A stretch of 64,000 bases of DNA from Acephala macrosclerotiorum (GCA_014904845.1 MU119384.1:9300-73299), one strand, 5' to 3'. Shown: positions 46,590-58,081, counted from the stretch's first letter. A program made the numbers and translations. Notes: generated by a model not told the origin, from the sequence alone.

Positions 46590-47720
46590 GTTGAAGGAAA
46601 GACGCGAAGCCTCGACAATACAATCTGAGAACAGCTCGAATGCAGTTTGGAACTTAATTAAGATCAACCATCGCCTCATCCAAATCATAGACTCCCTCTC
46701 ATCGCGCATGCTCGTCGGGTTAGACCTCTGCAGAGACAGACTTTGGCTCAATACAATCATCTCATACTCGAAAGATGTCTTCATCGGAGCCACAATCCTC
46801 AAGTTATCCCCCTCCTTCCTGCATCCTATCGCACAATGCTACGTGCCTCAGATCTGACGTCTGAAGCGACACCATCGAGTCACTGCGCATATTGTAAAAG
46901 CAGCCCTTAGCAGAGAAACCTGCTACAGGAAGTACCAGACGCTGTCCACGCTGTAACAGCAATGCTACCCGGGCACTAGCAAATGGACTACAACTTCATT
47001 GGCCTCGACCAGCTGGGACTTTCAGCAGCCGCTCTCCACACCACAGCTCGAGAATTGACACAAATAATATACAGTCTCGCCGCGCAACCAGGATACACCT
47101 CTATCTTGCGGCAAGAAATTTTTGATGTCTTGGCACACTCAGCTGATAACTTGACGTTGGAAAGCATCAATATGTTGTGGAAAATGGATAGCTTCATGAA
47201 AGAGACGATTCGGATGCAGGGTCCTGTTCGTAAGTCCTCAGACCTTGTGCGACATTTTGCTGTGGGTGAGTCGCTGATGGAGATGAACAGTGGTATTCCA
47301 TAGGAAAGCCCTTTGCCCGATCACACTTTCGGGCGGTACGTACCTCCCGCCGAACAGCTCGATCTCCGTTCCGCGCTCCGCCATCGCCTACTATCCCGCG
47401 TACTTCTCCTCCCCGGATATATTTGATGGTCTCCGCTTCTCCACTCTCCGCTCTCCATCTCCTCCTCAGGAGAATAAACACCAATTCGTGTCAATTGACA
47501 GCAAGAACACGTATTTCGGCGCAGGCACGCGTGTTTGAGACGATTCTTCGCGGCGATGGTGATGAAGATGATTTTGATTCAGTTGGTATTGAGGTTTGAT
47601 TTCGAGTTGAAGGTTGAAGGAGGGAGAGGGTAGGCTGGAGGATTGGGTGGTCATGGGTTTGAAGATTCTCAACGGAGATCTTGATTCGAGGTCGAGGGTT
47701 GTCGATGGTGACTTTAAGTA
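46590..47720 (+). pseudogene. Cytochrome P450 pseudogene (CYP68/ent-kaurene oxidase-like type)
   Basis: P450 segments occur in order: a SLSSRMLVGLDLCRDRLWL region (about 46690), then an in-frame TGA (46855-46857) followed by RLKRHHRVTAHIVKAA, a partial I-helix region with ALHTTARELTQ (about 47035), a K-helix with KMDSFMKETIR (ExxR), an intron-like segment at about 47230-47290, FHRKALCPITLSGGTYLPP, and DIFDGLRFSTLR. The haem loop is broken: FGAGT is followed by a frameshift and a stop at 47536-47538, and the Cys-containing part reads ACLRRFFAA where ACPGRFFAA is usual, explained by C-to-T and G-to-A changes. The N-terminal third is missing. It is clearly non-functional and not a recent duplicate of either intact P450 in the window. 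Confidence 0.82.
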
Positions 47721-48959
47721 GGATGGATTTGGAGTTGTGGGGGTATGGAGTAAGCGGACGGCATGTCGATTTCATAGTGGATATTGCACTGTCAAAGTTG
47801 ATGCATATGGGTTTTGCTTGGGTGGTTTGCTTAAGGTTCTCATCGAGTTCTGCTTCTTGATTTTGCTGTTCAGGAACACTTGGGTAGACGCGAGGTTCCC
47901 CGTGTCGGTCTATATATTCTCCACTCTGTAAGACTCTTACATTAGCAATCAATTCTGACTCGTAATCGTCGATCGCGTCGCGGCTTCGAGCCCTTTCTTC
48001 ACATCCCCATCCCGTGTATGTATCCTCATCTTCACCAGCATTCAGTCAGCCAATCCAACGGTCACACGACCTGAACCACGACATACTTCTTAATCCCCGA
48101 AACACCCACAACATCTCCGGGGTTACAATCCTTCTCCTATCCCAGACCGGATCCTCAAACCGGAGTCCCGAGAACGGGATTTTCGGGCGTTCCATGCGTT
48201 ATCTTCACACTCGCCTCTCGCGGACCTCGCGAACTTCACGACGTCGCCGACCAAAAACCTTGACTGTTCGCCGTTTCTTGCCCCCCAACATACAAGTAGA
48301 ACGAGTCAACAAGATATTTGAATGAAGGTAGATGGTGAATCAAGCTTTGACTGCAGCATGCCATACACGCATACATTTCGCCATCAAAATCGCCGACCTC
48401 AAATATTGGTCCCGTAAAGCCACTTTCAAGCCACAATCATCATTCACTGGATAACGACGCCACATCTACAGTGGGATCTTAAGACGTCACTGGCAACTCG
48501 AAGCTAAGCTTGAGGACCCCGAAGCACGTTCGCCGGGACGACAGCGTGTTTGCTGTAGTATGCAAAAAGGAGGTCACTGCCGATGTCTCGGAGAACTCGG
48601 TTCGGGGTTGGGTTGGTTGAAAGAAGGAAAATTCAAACAAGGCTTGAGGAAACGTTATTTGTGATTCGAATATATGTCTTGTGAAAGAAAAGTGGGCTGT
48701 GTCGGTGTCTCAAGGAAGGTGAGGTCGGCGGGGTGTGGGCGTTTCCTTTTTTTGGTGTTTTATATCAGGATCGCACCTTCCGTCCATTGTTTGGGAACAA
48801 AGAAAGTTTGAACTTAACTCGAGGCTTTCTAATTCACTGTTTCATAAATACTCACCATGCTGTCACCTTTGAATCTCAGCGCACGATCCCGATAACACAT
48901 ACCTCGTTCCGAACCTCAAGAGAAATATCAGAAACAAGACTCAACAAGAGATAAGAATC
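47721..48959. other. Intergenic region upstream of the YeeE/YedE-type gene
   Basis: Only short frames without domains; presumably includes the promoter of the downstream gene. Confidence 0.45.
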
Positions 48960-50039
48960 ATGGCGCCAACACCACTCTTCAACTCCGTCGCAGCAGGCGC
49001 TGTGTTCGGCGCGGCCTTGACAGCAGCAGGTGTCTATTCTCCATCCGTGATCATAGGACAGATGCAGCTCTCGGATTTCCATATGCTCAAGGCGTTCTTA
49101 GCTGCGAGCGCAAGCAGCGCGTGCGTTCCCTACGCAGCCCTCCTCTTCGCAAGTCTATTCTAGACCAGAAAATTACTGACGTGTAGCAGGTTAGCAATCA
49201 TCCTAGCGCAACGGCTCGGCCTCACGTCCTGCAAGCCCCGCACACCAAACACCCTGAACCTCTTCTCCCCATACGACGGCAATATCATCGGCGGCGGTCT
49301 TCTCGGCGTCGGTATGGCCCTCTCAGGCGCGTGTCCCGGAACTCTTCTGCCTCAGATTGCGACTGGTGTCCCATCCGGTCCGTTTGTTCTTCTCGGTGGT
49401 ATCTTGGGAGGCATCCTCTTCTCCGGGTTTGGAAAGAAATATGTTGGGAAGGTCGAAGACAAGGAGGCTCTCTCGAAGCCAACGGTATACGAGAAACTGG
49501 GAGGAGAGAGGGGAAATGCGATGGCTGTGTATGAAGTCGTGTGTTTGGGCGGAATCAGAGCAGCCAAGAATCTGTATCCGGAGAAGGTTGGAGTGTTATT
49601 GCCCGCTGCCATCGGAGGACTGTGGATTGGCTTCAGCCAGTTCTCGAGTTTATACTTGACAGGCTCTACTCTTGGTGTCTCGACGGCATATGAGCAACTA
49701 GGAGATCTGTACTGGTGGCTCGAAGGCCGGATATTGGAGGGAAAGAAGGGCCCAATGCCATCGATTCGAGGAACTGCATTCGCGATAGGCACCATGCTGG
49801 GAGCTTTGGCACTGTCGATGGCAATAAATATCCCCAGCCCGAACGAGAACTTCCAGATTGGAGCGTCTAGAGCTGTTCTTGGCGGTATACTACTGGTATT
49901 CGGTGCCAGAATCGCAGGAGGATGCACAAGTGGGCATGGTATCAGTGGGATGTCCCAGCTTTCAATATCGAGCATCCTAACATCAATGGCGATGTTTGCG
50001 GGAGGGATTGGTTTTAGTGTGATTTTGCGGTCGTTCTAG
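48960..50039 (+). CDS. YeeE/YedE-family sulfur-compound transporter
   Basis: Two exons (48960-49120 and 49190-50039) give 336 residues. About nine to ten hydrophobic segments form two related halves. The first half carries GVGMALSGACPGTLLPQ and the second FGARIAGGCTSGHGISGMSQ; these cysteine-containing repeats are the signature of the YeeE/YedE (TsuA) family, which imports thiosulfate or related sulfur species in bacteria through Cys relay sites. Fungal homologues exist, but their substrate is not established. A charged loop of about 50 residues (KKYVGKVEDKEALSKP onward) separates the early helices. No lesion was seen; the gene stands alone with no sulfur genes in view. Confidence 0.93.
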
Positions 50040-51076
50040 CATATCGCTTGGAAGGCGAAGACTGTATACATGACTGACCATGTTGAGAGGAGTTTCCTCT
50101 ACTTGAGGATTAGTAGGCATTGGCTTGTATATACCCAGCTGTTGGTCAGTCGGAACGTGTGCTCTAGTCCTGTATATTAGCACACACAGGCCACGATCAA
50201 CATAAAGAAGACGAGAAATCAAGAAAGGCAAATTGTGGTACTAGTTATCTCGTGCTCTAGGGACTTCCAAGGTCGCAATAACATGTGTATAGCAAGACCG
50301 CACGATTTTGAGCTCCTCGTTGCATCCTTTTCATGCTAAGGCCCTGCCCCAGAACTGTTGTTGTGTTCTAGCAGCCAGACGCCTGAGGTTTGCTTGTATG
50401 CCTTGTCAGCTCTTATGTATCTCTTCATGTCCCCAATAGCTCGCGCCTGTCATTGAGTGTTTGGACTAGAGCCCCAGAAGCTATTTGACCTTGGAAGATG
50501 TGGCATATACACAAGAGAGCACACCGAGTGGTCTGTCGGCGTCTCCGTAAAGGCTTCGAAACGATCGAAATTCGTGAAATCGATGGCTGTCAATTCTTCA
50601 GCGACTCGTATGCGATTTCTCGAGTCGGAAAGTGTTTGAAGAAGGATGGTAGACACGCAGGATTCGTTATGCACACAATTCGAGAATGTCGTGTAAACTT
50701 GATGGAGCAAACACATAGAGGAAGCAATGGCACCGTCGTGTTCCAAATATTCTGCCGTTATACACCACATCACGAATCTGGGATAGGGGCTCTCCACTCT
50801 TGGCACTCAGCCACAACTTCGCCACAACTTCTCGATGCCAAGTGGAACATCATAAGCAAACCATTCGAGATCTTCTTGGGCTCTTCACACATCCACCCCG
50901 ATGACTTACGGAGATGCCGAACATTCAAGTGTTCGGTGAGAGATATGAGCTCTCCCAAAGATAAACCTTCTTGCTTTACAACGTCCGCGCATCTGGTACA
51001 TGTATGAAACCATCTGCTATCTTCCTCCCTCCAGAGCTCTTCTCTCATTCTCTCATGAGATCATCAGCAACTAATA
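50040..51076. other. Intergenic region with unrecognised frames
   Basis: Overlapping frames of 90-170 codons occur on both strands at about 50450-51048. None has a recognisable domain and the minus-strand pair is not in one frame. No gene is called. Confidence 0.4.
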
Positions 51077-52636
51077 ATGGAGGAAGATCAGGAAATGCCG
51101 TTGTTAGACAGAAGCTATAAAGTAATGATGTCAACCAATTTACTGCGCAAGTCTAACTTGGATAGAGAGCCGTTGAGCTCACAAAAGCTCGGATCCGAGA
51201 GCAGAGATCAAGTGTCCCTGGAAAGCCAACGCCTGGCATACGGCCTATGCCAAGACTGAATGGCGAGGCCCAATTGACAGGTGTGCCAAGCATTTATGGG
51301 ATGAAGGAATGGTTAGGTGAACTTGGTCATACAGTATTGTCATCCTCACTATAGCCGGATCCCGCTAATATCCTAGGCTGAGGATATAAACCGACTGAAT
51401 GTGATTCACGTCGCCGGCACTAAAGGCAAGGGAAGCACTTGTGCATTCATTGAGTCTTTCTTACGAACTCACGGTAAGAGGACTGGCTTCCCTCGAAAGA
51501 CAGGACTCTACACGTCACCCCACCTCATCGTCCCAGAAGAGCGGATACGCATCAACTTCCAACCCCTATCTCGTCCTCTCTTCGCGAAATACTTCTTTGA
51601 AGTTGAAGACATCCTTTCCAAAGGTGAAGGCAGAAGACCTCGCTACTTACAACTATACTTCATTTTCGCCCTCCATGCATTCATACGAGAAGGCGTCGAT
51701 GCAGCAATCATCGAGACCCATCACGGGGGAGAATACGACTCGACGAATGTGGTTGAGAGACCAATCGTCACTTGTGTGACAACACTTGGACTCGATCATG
51801 TTCAGCAACTTGGCTCATCACTCGAGAGCATAGCGTGGCATAAAGCAGGCATCTTCAAGCCTGGTGCACGAGCTGTCTCAGCGCCAGCTGTACCAGAAGC
51901 AACCTCCATGCTTCAAAACCGAGCCCTGGAGAAGGGAGCTTCATTGGAATTCGCAGACAACAATCCCGTGCTTCCAAAAGGAGTCGCCCAGATTGAACCT
52001 GCTGTCCTTCGCACAAACTGCTCCGTAGCGATCTCAGCCGCCCGAGCATTCATTGAAGCAACAGCAGGCGAGAAAACATCCTCACTTTCAGACTCCGATA
52101 TCATCGAAGGAATAAAACAATGGTCCTGGCCTGGCCGTTTCCAAATCGAGAAAGAGGGTACGAATACGTGGTATCTAGATGGAGCACATAACGATATCTC
52201 CCTCACCGCCGCATCTGCCTGGTTTCTGTCTCATACCAACTCCTCACCTCTCCCAAAGATTCTGATTTTCGCGCAAATCACCAAAGTAAGAGAAGGTGGT
52301 CCTGTAGTCGAGTGCCTCGCTCGAGCCTTGGCAGGGAACGCCAAACATGTGATCTTCACCACATATCGAAAGGACCAGGACTCGGTGGCTGGGAGAAGCG
52401 AGCAGCAATTTGATGTTGTGAAGATAAACAAAGCTTATATGGAGGTGTGGAAGAAGTTTCAGCCCGATGCTGAGATTAGTGTTGAAAGCACGATCGAGGG
52501 TGCGTTGGGAAGGGCACGGGAGATTGGGAAGGAGAATGGTGGTGGGATGCAGACCTTGATTACTGGTAGTCAGCATCTTGTGGGTCCTGCGCTGGCGCTC
52601 ATCAGGCCACAGCCAACAGACCATCTAGATACATGA
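51077..52636 (+). CDS. Folylpolyglutamate synthase / Mur-ligase family
   Basis: Three exons (51077-51121, 51166-51333, 51377-52636), each a whole number of codons, give 490 residues; the introns are only 44 and 43 bp. The N-terminus (DRSYKRAVELTKARI after splicing) leads into GVPSIYGMKEWLGELG and then the ATP-binding P-loop HVAGTKGKGSTC. The folate/ATP core continues with TSPHL, an ETHHGGEYDSTN loop and TTLGLDHVQQLG; the C-terminal Mur ligase domain has WPGRFQI and YLDGAHN. The enzyme adds glutamate to tetrahydrofolates, retaining them in cytosol and mitochondria. The P-loop and metal-site loops appear intact. It could be either of the usual two fungal paralogs, so no gene symbol is given. 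Confidence 0.93.
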
Positions 52637-52849
52637 AATGAATGAATGGCATCCTTTCAATGTCCACAGAGCTGTGGGACAATAAAATCTCGCCTTTGGG
52701 AGGGAAAAGAAAGCAGAATGAACCTTTGAAGGCCATCATCGATGCCACCCTGTAGGAACTCAAATTTCCCCAGAAAGCAATGACAATGAGACCACTTCGA
52801 AATGCAGAAACAACCACCGTTCAACTCCAGCCACATGACCACCCTCCAT

Positions 52850-53520
52850 TCACGCTATCCCCGCCCACGTCAACAAATCAACACCATCTATTACCTTTAC
52901 TCCCCCTTTCACCTTACGTCTCCTCTTACGCTTCTTTCCCACCACCTCCTCCTCTCCATTCTCATATCCACCATTAACATTAGCTCTCTTTTCATCATCC
53001 CTCAAAACCTTCATCCTCGCTTCATAACTTGTCTCCGAAATCTGTCCTATATCCTTAGGAATCTTCCTGCCCATGTTGTAGTAGTGGGTCAACGGAAGAC
53101 GAGCTTCCTTGGCTACTGCCACGAACAACTTCTTCGTTTCTGAGGCGGTTAAGCGGTCGAATATTGTGCGTTCGTCGGAGGTTAAGCGTGGATTCATGGC
53201 GAGGGTCCAGGTCAGAATGAGGTCTGTGATACGAGAGCTGCTTGGTTTTGTCTGGAAGGTGGGGTAGTTTAGGAGGGGAAGGGGCGGGGGGGGGGGGGGG
53301 AGAGAAGACTCACGACCATTTCGCCGCAGATGGGATCGCTCTGAAAGATGATGCTTTCTTGAACGAGTTTGTTGAAGAACTCCTGTACTCCTTCTAGGCA
53401 GAGAATCAGAATATCATCGCCCTGGACAGTGGGAAGCTGAGCCGGTGTCGGAGCTGGAGTAGAGATCGCGGAGCAAGACGCTGCAGCTGGTTTAGAGTAG
53501 TTGAAATTGGGTTGCGACAT
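52850..53520 (-). CDS. Unrecognised protein, tandem paralog A
   Basis: Two exons (53520-53314 and 53251-52850) splice in phase to 202 residues. The first exon is low complexity (APTPAQLP) with a helical FFNKLVQESIIFQ segment ending GEMV. The second holds TKKLFVAVAKEARLPLTHYY and GRKIPKDIGQISE, and ends in a Lys/Arg-rich, possibly nuclear-targeting tail (GKKRKRRRKVKGG). I recognise no known domain. The same intron position after GEMV and the same central motif occur in the next gene (53942-55006), so the two are tandem duplicates. The intron contains a long C run on this strand (plus-strand G run at 53281-53300), close to the splice donor. Confidence 0.75.
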
Positions 53521-53941
53521 TTGGGAAGTGGAAGTCGCGACGGATCGATGGACAGTCGCGATGAAAGTAGAGTAGTCGTTGAGGTATGTTTGAGCGAAGG
53601 TGTCAACGTCAACAAGGGAAGGTTTAGGGTAGTGTTTTGAAGACGTGACTGTGAGAGAAAAACCGAGGAGGCAGGAGAGGAGAGGCTGAAGATGAATTCC
53701 GGCCAGTATACACACTCTCGGGATGTCCTACTGGTTGCGTATCAGTTACCTTGATATTGAACCACAGACAAAGCTCTAGTATTCTACTAGTTAATATATA
53801 TGAATATAAACTTGCAATATATTTCGGAAGCAGGAGAGATACACCATTGAAATGAGTTTTATGCTTGTTTATTGTTCTTCTAGTAATCTCGACATTTCTA
53901 GTACAAATCAAATGCTTCAAAGGTATCTATTACCTGTCTGC

Positions 53942-55006
53942 CTATTCCTCTTCCTCTTCCTCTGCTCGGGTTCTCTTTCCAATGATAGGAGGAGCGCTGG
54001 ATGTTCCAGGAGCTAAGGTTGAACCAGTGGAAGAGAGAAGGCGTGAAGTTCGATTCCTTTCAGACCAAGTGTGCTCCGTGACCTCTCCAACATCTTTCTG
54101 AAGCCTCTTCCCCTTGTGATAATAAGCCTTCAACGGCTTCCTAGCTTCTTTCGTAATAGCACCGAACAGCTGTTGGCGTTTGTTTTCTGCCAAGCCCTTC
54201 AGCAATTTGTACTCGTCAAGATCCAAAGCATCGTCCATCACCTCCATCCATAAGTTCAGTAACTCTGGGACACGTGCGCCGGACATCTGTGCGCAATTGT
54301 TGTGTTAGCAAACCTTGCAACCAAGTGGGTGGGCTTTGAGGAGCTGAAATATAAAGCCTTGGGGGTGGACGCCAAGATAAGATGAGTTTGGAAAGAAAAG
54401 ATCACTTACTACCATCTCGCCTTTAATTTCATCGCCCATATAGCAAGTGCTAGCTTCCACCATCTTTCTCCACATCTCTCGTCCAATCTTTGCCTTTTCA
54501 CACAATTTTTGCACAGTTTTTGTGGCTGCAATAATGGGAAGGTCGACGGATGTTCCGAGTGTTGAGGGCGATTGAGTGAAGGAGTCCTCGGGTGAGGCGA
54601 ATACAGCAGGGTCGATTCGCTCAAATTGACGCATGCGACGCTTTGGGGCAATTGGAGATGGGGGCTCGTTGATAGTATCTTCTGTATCCGAGTAACCAAT
54701 GTAGCTCCAATCGGTTGGCTCCGGCTCCGGTAATGGTACAAGAACCAGCTCTTGCTTGAAAGAGGGAGGGAGACTTTGTTGTTGATCGTGTTGAACATGG
54801 TTTGGGGTATTATGACCACCGTTCTGCGTCCCCGTAGAACTACCAATTGTTGCCATATGACTCTGATACTGGTCGGAGAGGGTTGGTGCATTGGAGTGGC
54901 TGTTCTGCATCCATACCTCACTACTATTTAGCGGCAGAGGAATTCGACCTTGTCCAGCAGAAGCAAGGAATTCAAGGTCCGAGCCGTCGATATCGTGTTC
55001 CGACAT
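53942..55006 (-). CDS. Unrecognised protein, tandem paralog B
   Basis: Two exons (55006-54410 and 54286-53942) give 313 residues. The first two thirds are disordered and acidic, with Gln- and Pro-rich stretches (PLPEPEPTDWSYIGYSDTED), followed by a helical KLCEKAKIGREMWRKMVE segment ending GEMV at the intron. Exon 2 has QQLFGAITKEARKPLKAYYH and GKRLQKDVGEVTE, matching paralog A, and ends in a Glu-rich tail. Exon structure and phase are identical in both paralogs, supporting real genes. The shared module suggests a small helical domain, perhaps DNA- or chromatin-associated given the basic patches, but no function can be given. Confidence 0.78.
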
Positions 55007-55639
55007 GTTTGTGGTGCGAATTCGTTAAGTCGATGAATATTCGGTATCGACGAGAGGAGGCTTCTGCGTTTTGCAGTAGGAAAAGTGTTGTTCGAGTAGG
55101 ATTGCGAGCTAATAACGTTTTGTTTGCGCGAGAAAGATCGAGTTCACAAGGTAGGTAAGGCAGAGGTCAAGTCGAGGGAAAGTAAACAGGCTACCGCACC
55201 CTCGAGGTATGGCTGGTCATTCTCGTTTACTATCCCATCTGGGAATGTCTAGCGTGGAGATCTTGACGGGGGTCTTTGACGGGGGTCTTTGACGGGGGTC
55301 TTGACGGGGATCTTGATGCGGCAATCTTGACGGCGACGTCAAAGCAATAATAGAGACTAGAATGGATTAGTAGAACCGTTCCAATGCCCCCCTCACCTGT
55401 AGAACATCACAAAAGCTCTTTTTAAAAGCAAAGAAAGGTTCATACGACAAACACAGACCATGAAATTGAAAGAAGAGACTTTTTTGGAGTGCATGCACGA
55501 AAGGTAGGTTCCTTTGCTGCAAGGTCATTGTTTTGAAGAAGAAAGGATACTGAGAACATACTAGTTGCAATCATGGCTCTCAATATAAGCAGCGACTGCC
55601 AGCATATGGTCTCCTTTCCTGAAGACATCGTCACAGAGC
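55007..55639. promoter_or_regulatory. Divergent promoter region between paralog B and the acidic protein
   Basis: 633 bp between divergent starts. It contains a short G-rich tandem array (separate entry) and no gene. Confidence 0.45.
55261..55333. repeat. Short tandem array of a 13-bp GACGGGGGTCTTT-like unit
   Basis: The unit GGTCTTTGACGGG is repeated about three times at 55271-55300, flanked by decayed copies (TCTTGACGGGG, ATCTTGACGGCG). It lies in the shared upstream region of two genes. One strand has regular G4-5 runs. Confidence 0.8.
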
Positions 55640-58081
55640 ATGGATTCAGAATCCAATCTGTATGTCCTAGCTCCCCGGGAGCTTACACGACAGGACCGAT
55701 CGAGTTCTCCTACTGCGAACGAGATGTGTGAGAGTCACAACCCAAAGAAAGACGAAGGCGAACTTGCCATTAAACCCGAAGTCGATACCTCAACCGAAGA
55801 ACAGCATCTAGAGACTCCGAAGGAAACGGTGGCTGGAGAAGATCAGCGAGTTGAACAGATGGAGGGAATTGAGGAGATGATTTCAGTTGAAGGACCTTCT
55901 CTTGAAAATCTACCAGAGCACGGCGAAGGTACTGTTGCCGACGTAGAGGAGAGGAACACGGCTGGAGGCGAAGGAAGTATCAATACTCACCCAGCGACGC
56001 CAATGAACCCCTCATGCTCAACGAACCTCTCCAACTCCTACGAGGCAATTGATTCGAAGAACGAGGTCAACACGGTAGCGATTAACTGCAGCCCAGTCGA
56101 GCCCGAATCACGAGCCCATCATAGTGAAGACGTTGGCAAAGATGGAAGCGTCGAGCACGGAGGGGAGTCTGGGAAGGTCGAGGAAAGCAATGGTGGCGAG
56201 GAGAACATGAAAGAGGATGGTGATGTGGAGATGGAGGGGGAGGGAGACCAGAAGACTATTTCTAATCACCAGCAGCCTTCTGTCGTAACCGCACCCTCCA
56301 CCCCAGAACGGGACGAGCATGATGAGCCTCGACCTACTCTGCCAGCACCTACACTACCAGCAAGTGTGAAAATCAACAAGAGATTCGAGAGTGATGAGGA
56401 TTCTGAAGGAGAACTGATGCTCTTCTCGGGCCGGCCGTTCAGATCACGCATGGAGGAGAGTGAGAAAGCAAATTATGCATCTGACGACAGAGTCGGAGAG
56501 TCTGTGAGTCGAAAAGGAGCGAGTGCGATTGTAAGCATGACCAACAAAGAGCCCCAGTATGACCTTAGAGAAAGTCAGCAAGCTGACATGATTGATGTGC
56601 AGGATGTCTACGAGGCAGGAGAAGGAGGGGAGAAGGGTTGTGACAAACTCACCCACGACTCCAGCAGGAATGGGTTGAAGGTATCCGATACCGATCCCGA
56701 TCCCGAGCCATTGGATACTGCCGAGAATGCCCTTGTTACCTCCGTCAAGAACCAGCCTGCTCTGAAGGAGAGCGAAAACACTATTGTCACGGCCGGACAA
56801 CACCAAGAAACCATCGAGCCATTCGAGCCTCCGCCAAATCTGCCCTCCAATATGGACAATCTCCCATTTATTTTGGATGCGTGGATGCGAGATATGGACA
56901 CTTATATGCGCGCCATGCATGAGAACCTCGAAAGACTGAGGAAGAAGTGTCAGCGTTGTGATTGCAATAATGCAGTCACTGAGCCAGTTTCGGGAACCAG
57001 TGGTATTGGAGACCACCCTGGCATCGGAGCTGGCAACCCTAAGCCAGGATGGGACACTATCGGACTTACAGATGCTCAGATACAGAACAACTGGGGCCAC
57101 GCTGACTTAGGTGATACATGGAAGTATCCAGATGCCCCGGAACCGCGGACTGCAGCACAGGAAAGCGAGCAGGAACGGATCGCCTTGGAGGAGAGTGCAA
57201 GGATGATGGCGATAGAGGAGCGAAAGCGCCAAGACAACTCGCGACCAGCAGGAGACGATGATGAGCCAAAGTGTCTCGAGTGTCCAATTCATTGCCTACC
57301 GTTCCGCGATCCTACTCTAGGGGACGAGATCAAGCTGGGCGCCGGTAAGAGTGACGGCACACCGGATCCCGATATGAAGCGAAAAAGAATCGACAGATTC
57401 ACCCCAAAGCCACTATCGCAACGCACAATAGCTGCCCGACTTAAACTGGAACAACAAGGACAGATGAACAACCCCGAGAGCCGCAATCGTCCCGGAAGAT
57501 TTCCTCGGCCACGTCCTGACACGACCCCCACGCAGGGTGCGTTGGTCACGGAGCAGCAGTCTCGTGCGAACCACGTTGATCAGCATGATATACCCCCAAC
57601 TGCCCAGATTGCAAACAATCATGGCAACAATGACCCAGGTCTCCAGCAGGCGCTTGTTGAGAGTATTGCAAACAACAAAGGAAAAGAGCAAAAGGAGATT
57701 GAAAGAGCGATCCAAGTCAGTCAAGAGCATGGGGGTGAGGGGATCGAGGAAAAGCCAACTGCTGGAAACAAGAGTGCACCAACACCTATTGAGATCGCCG
57801 AACAAGAGGAAGTTGATGATATCCTTGAAGTTGTCGCTGGCAATCAAGAAGATCATACGGCAAACTCGACAGCCGAAAGACCAACGACCGAAATCGTTAC
57901 AAACGAGCCCACGCAGGAGGATAGGAAACGTGCTCGAGAGGAAGAGATTGCTGACTGGAGAAGCTTCGTTCTTCGTCACAACGACGTCCCAGCTGAAGTT
58001 ATGAGAGGGGTATTGCGTGGGAAGGGTGCATCTGATGAGATGATTCAGGAGGCCTTGAAAGTGTTGGTGCGGGGAGGATAA
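55640..58081 (+). CDS. Large acidic, mostly disordered protein of unknown function
   Basis: A single uninterrupted frame of 813 codons. The first 400 residues are strongly acidic and low complexity (EEMISVEG, NGGEENMKEDGDVEMEGEGD). A short predicted helical region (MDNLPFILDAWMRDMDTYM) precedes a cysteine group near residue 435 (CQRCDCNN), then a second small cysteine group (CLECPIHC) near residue 547. Around residues 665-700 there are two UIM-like helices (LQQALVESI and EIERAIQVSQEHG). The C-terminus ends in a compact segment (EIADWRSFVLRHNDVPAEVM then ALKVLV). The UIM resemblance would suggest ubiquitin binding, but this is weak. A frame this long and compositionally consistent supports a real gene. 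Confidence 0.82.
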   Translation: MDSESNLYVLAPRELTRQDRSSSPTANEMCESHNPKKDEGELAIKPEVDTSTEEQHLETPKETVAGEDQRVEQMEGIEEMISVEGPSLENLPEHGEGTVADVEERNTAGGEGSINTHPATPMNPSCSTNLSNSYEAIDSKNEVNTVAINCSPVEPESRAHHSEDVGKDGSVEHGGESGKVEESNGGEENMKEDGDVEMEGEGDQKTISNHQQPSVVTAPSTPERDEHDEPRPTLPAPTLPASVKINKRFESDEDSEGELMLFSGRPFRSRMEESEKANYASDDRVGESVSRKGASAIVSMTNKEPQYDLRESQQADMIDVQDVYEAGEGGEKGCDKLTHDSSRNGLKVSDTDPDPEPLDTAENALVTSVKNQPALKESENTIVTAGQHQETIEPFEPPPNLPSNMDNLPFILDAWMRDMDTYMRAMHENLERLRKKCQRCDCNNAVTEPVSGTSGIGDHPGIGAGNPKPGWDTIGLTDAQIQNNWGHADLGDTWKYPDAPEPRTAAQESEQERIALEESARMMAIEERKRQDNSRPAGDDDEPKCLECPIHCLPFRDPTLGDEIKLGAGKSDGTPDPDMKRKRIDRFTPKPLSQRTIAARLKLEQQGQMNNPESRNRPGRFPRPRPDTTPTQGALVTEQQSRANHVDQHDIPPTAQIANNHGNNDPGLQQALVESIANNKGKEQKEIERAIQVSQEHGGEGIEEKPTAGNKSAPTPIEIAEQEEVDDILEVVAGNQEDHTANSTAERPTTEIVTNEPTQEDRKRAREEEIADWRSFVLRHNDVPAEVMRGVLRGKGASDEMIQEALKVLVRGG

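Noticed and set aside
50450..51048. Possible two-exon minus-strand gene
   Set aside because: The two frames do not join through a clear GT-AG intron and no domain was recognised.
53281..53300. Long G run that could be taken for a telomeric or structural element
   Set aside because: It is a simple mononucleotide run inside the intron of paralog A on the opposite strand, with no repeat unit around it.
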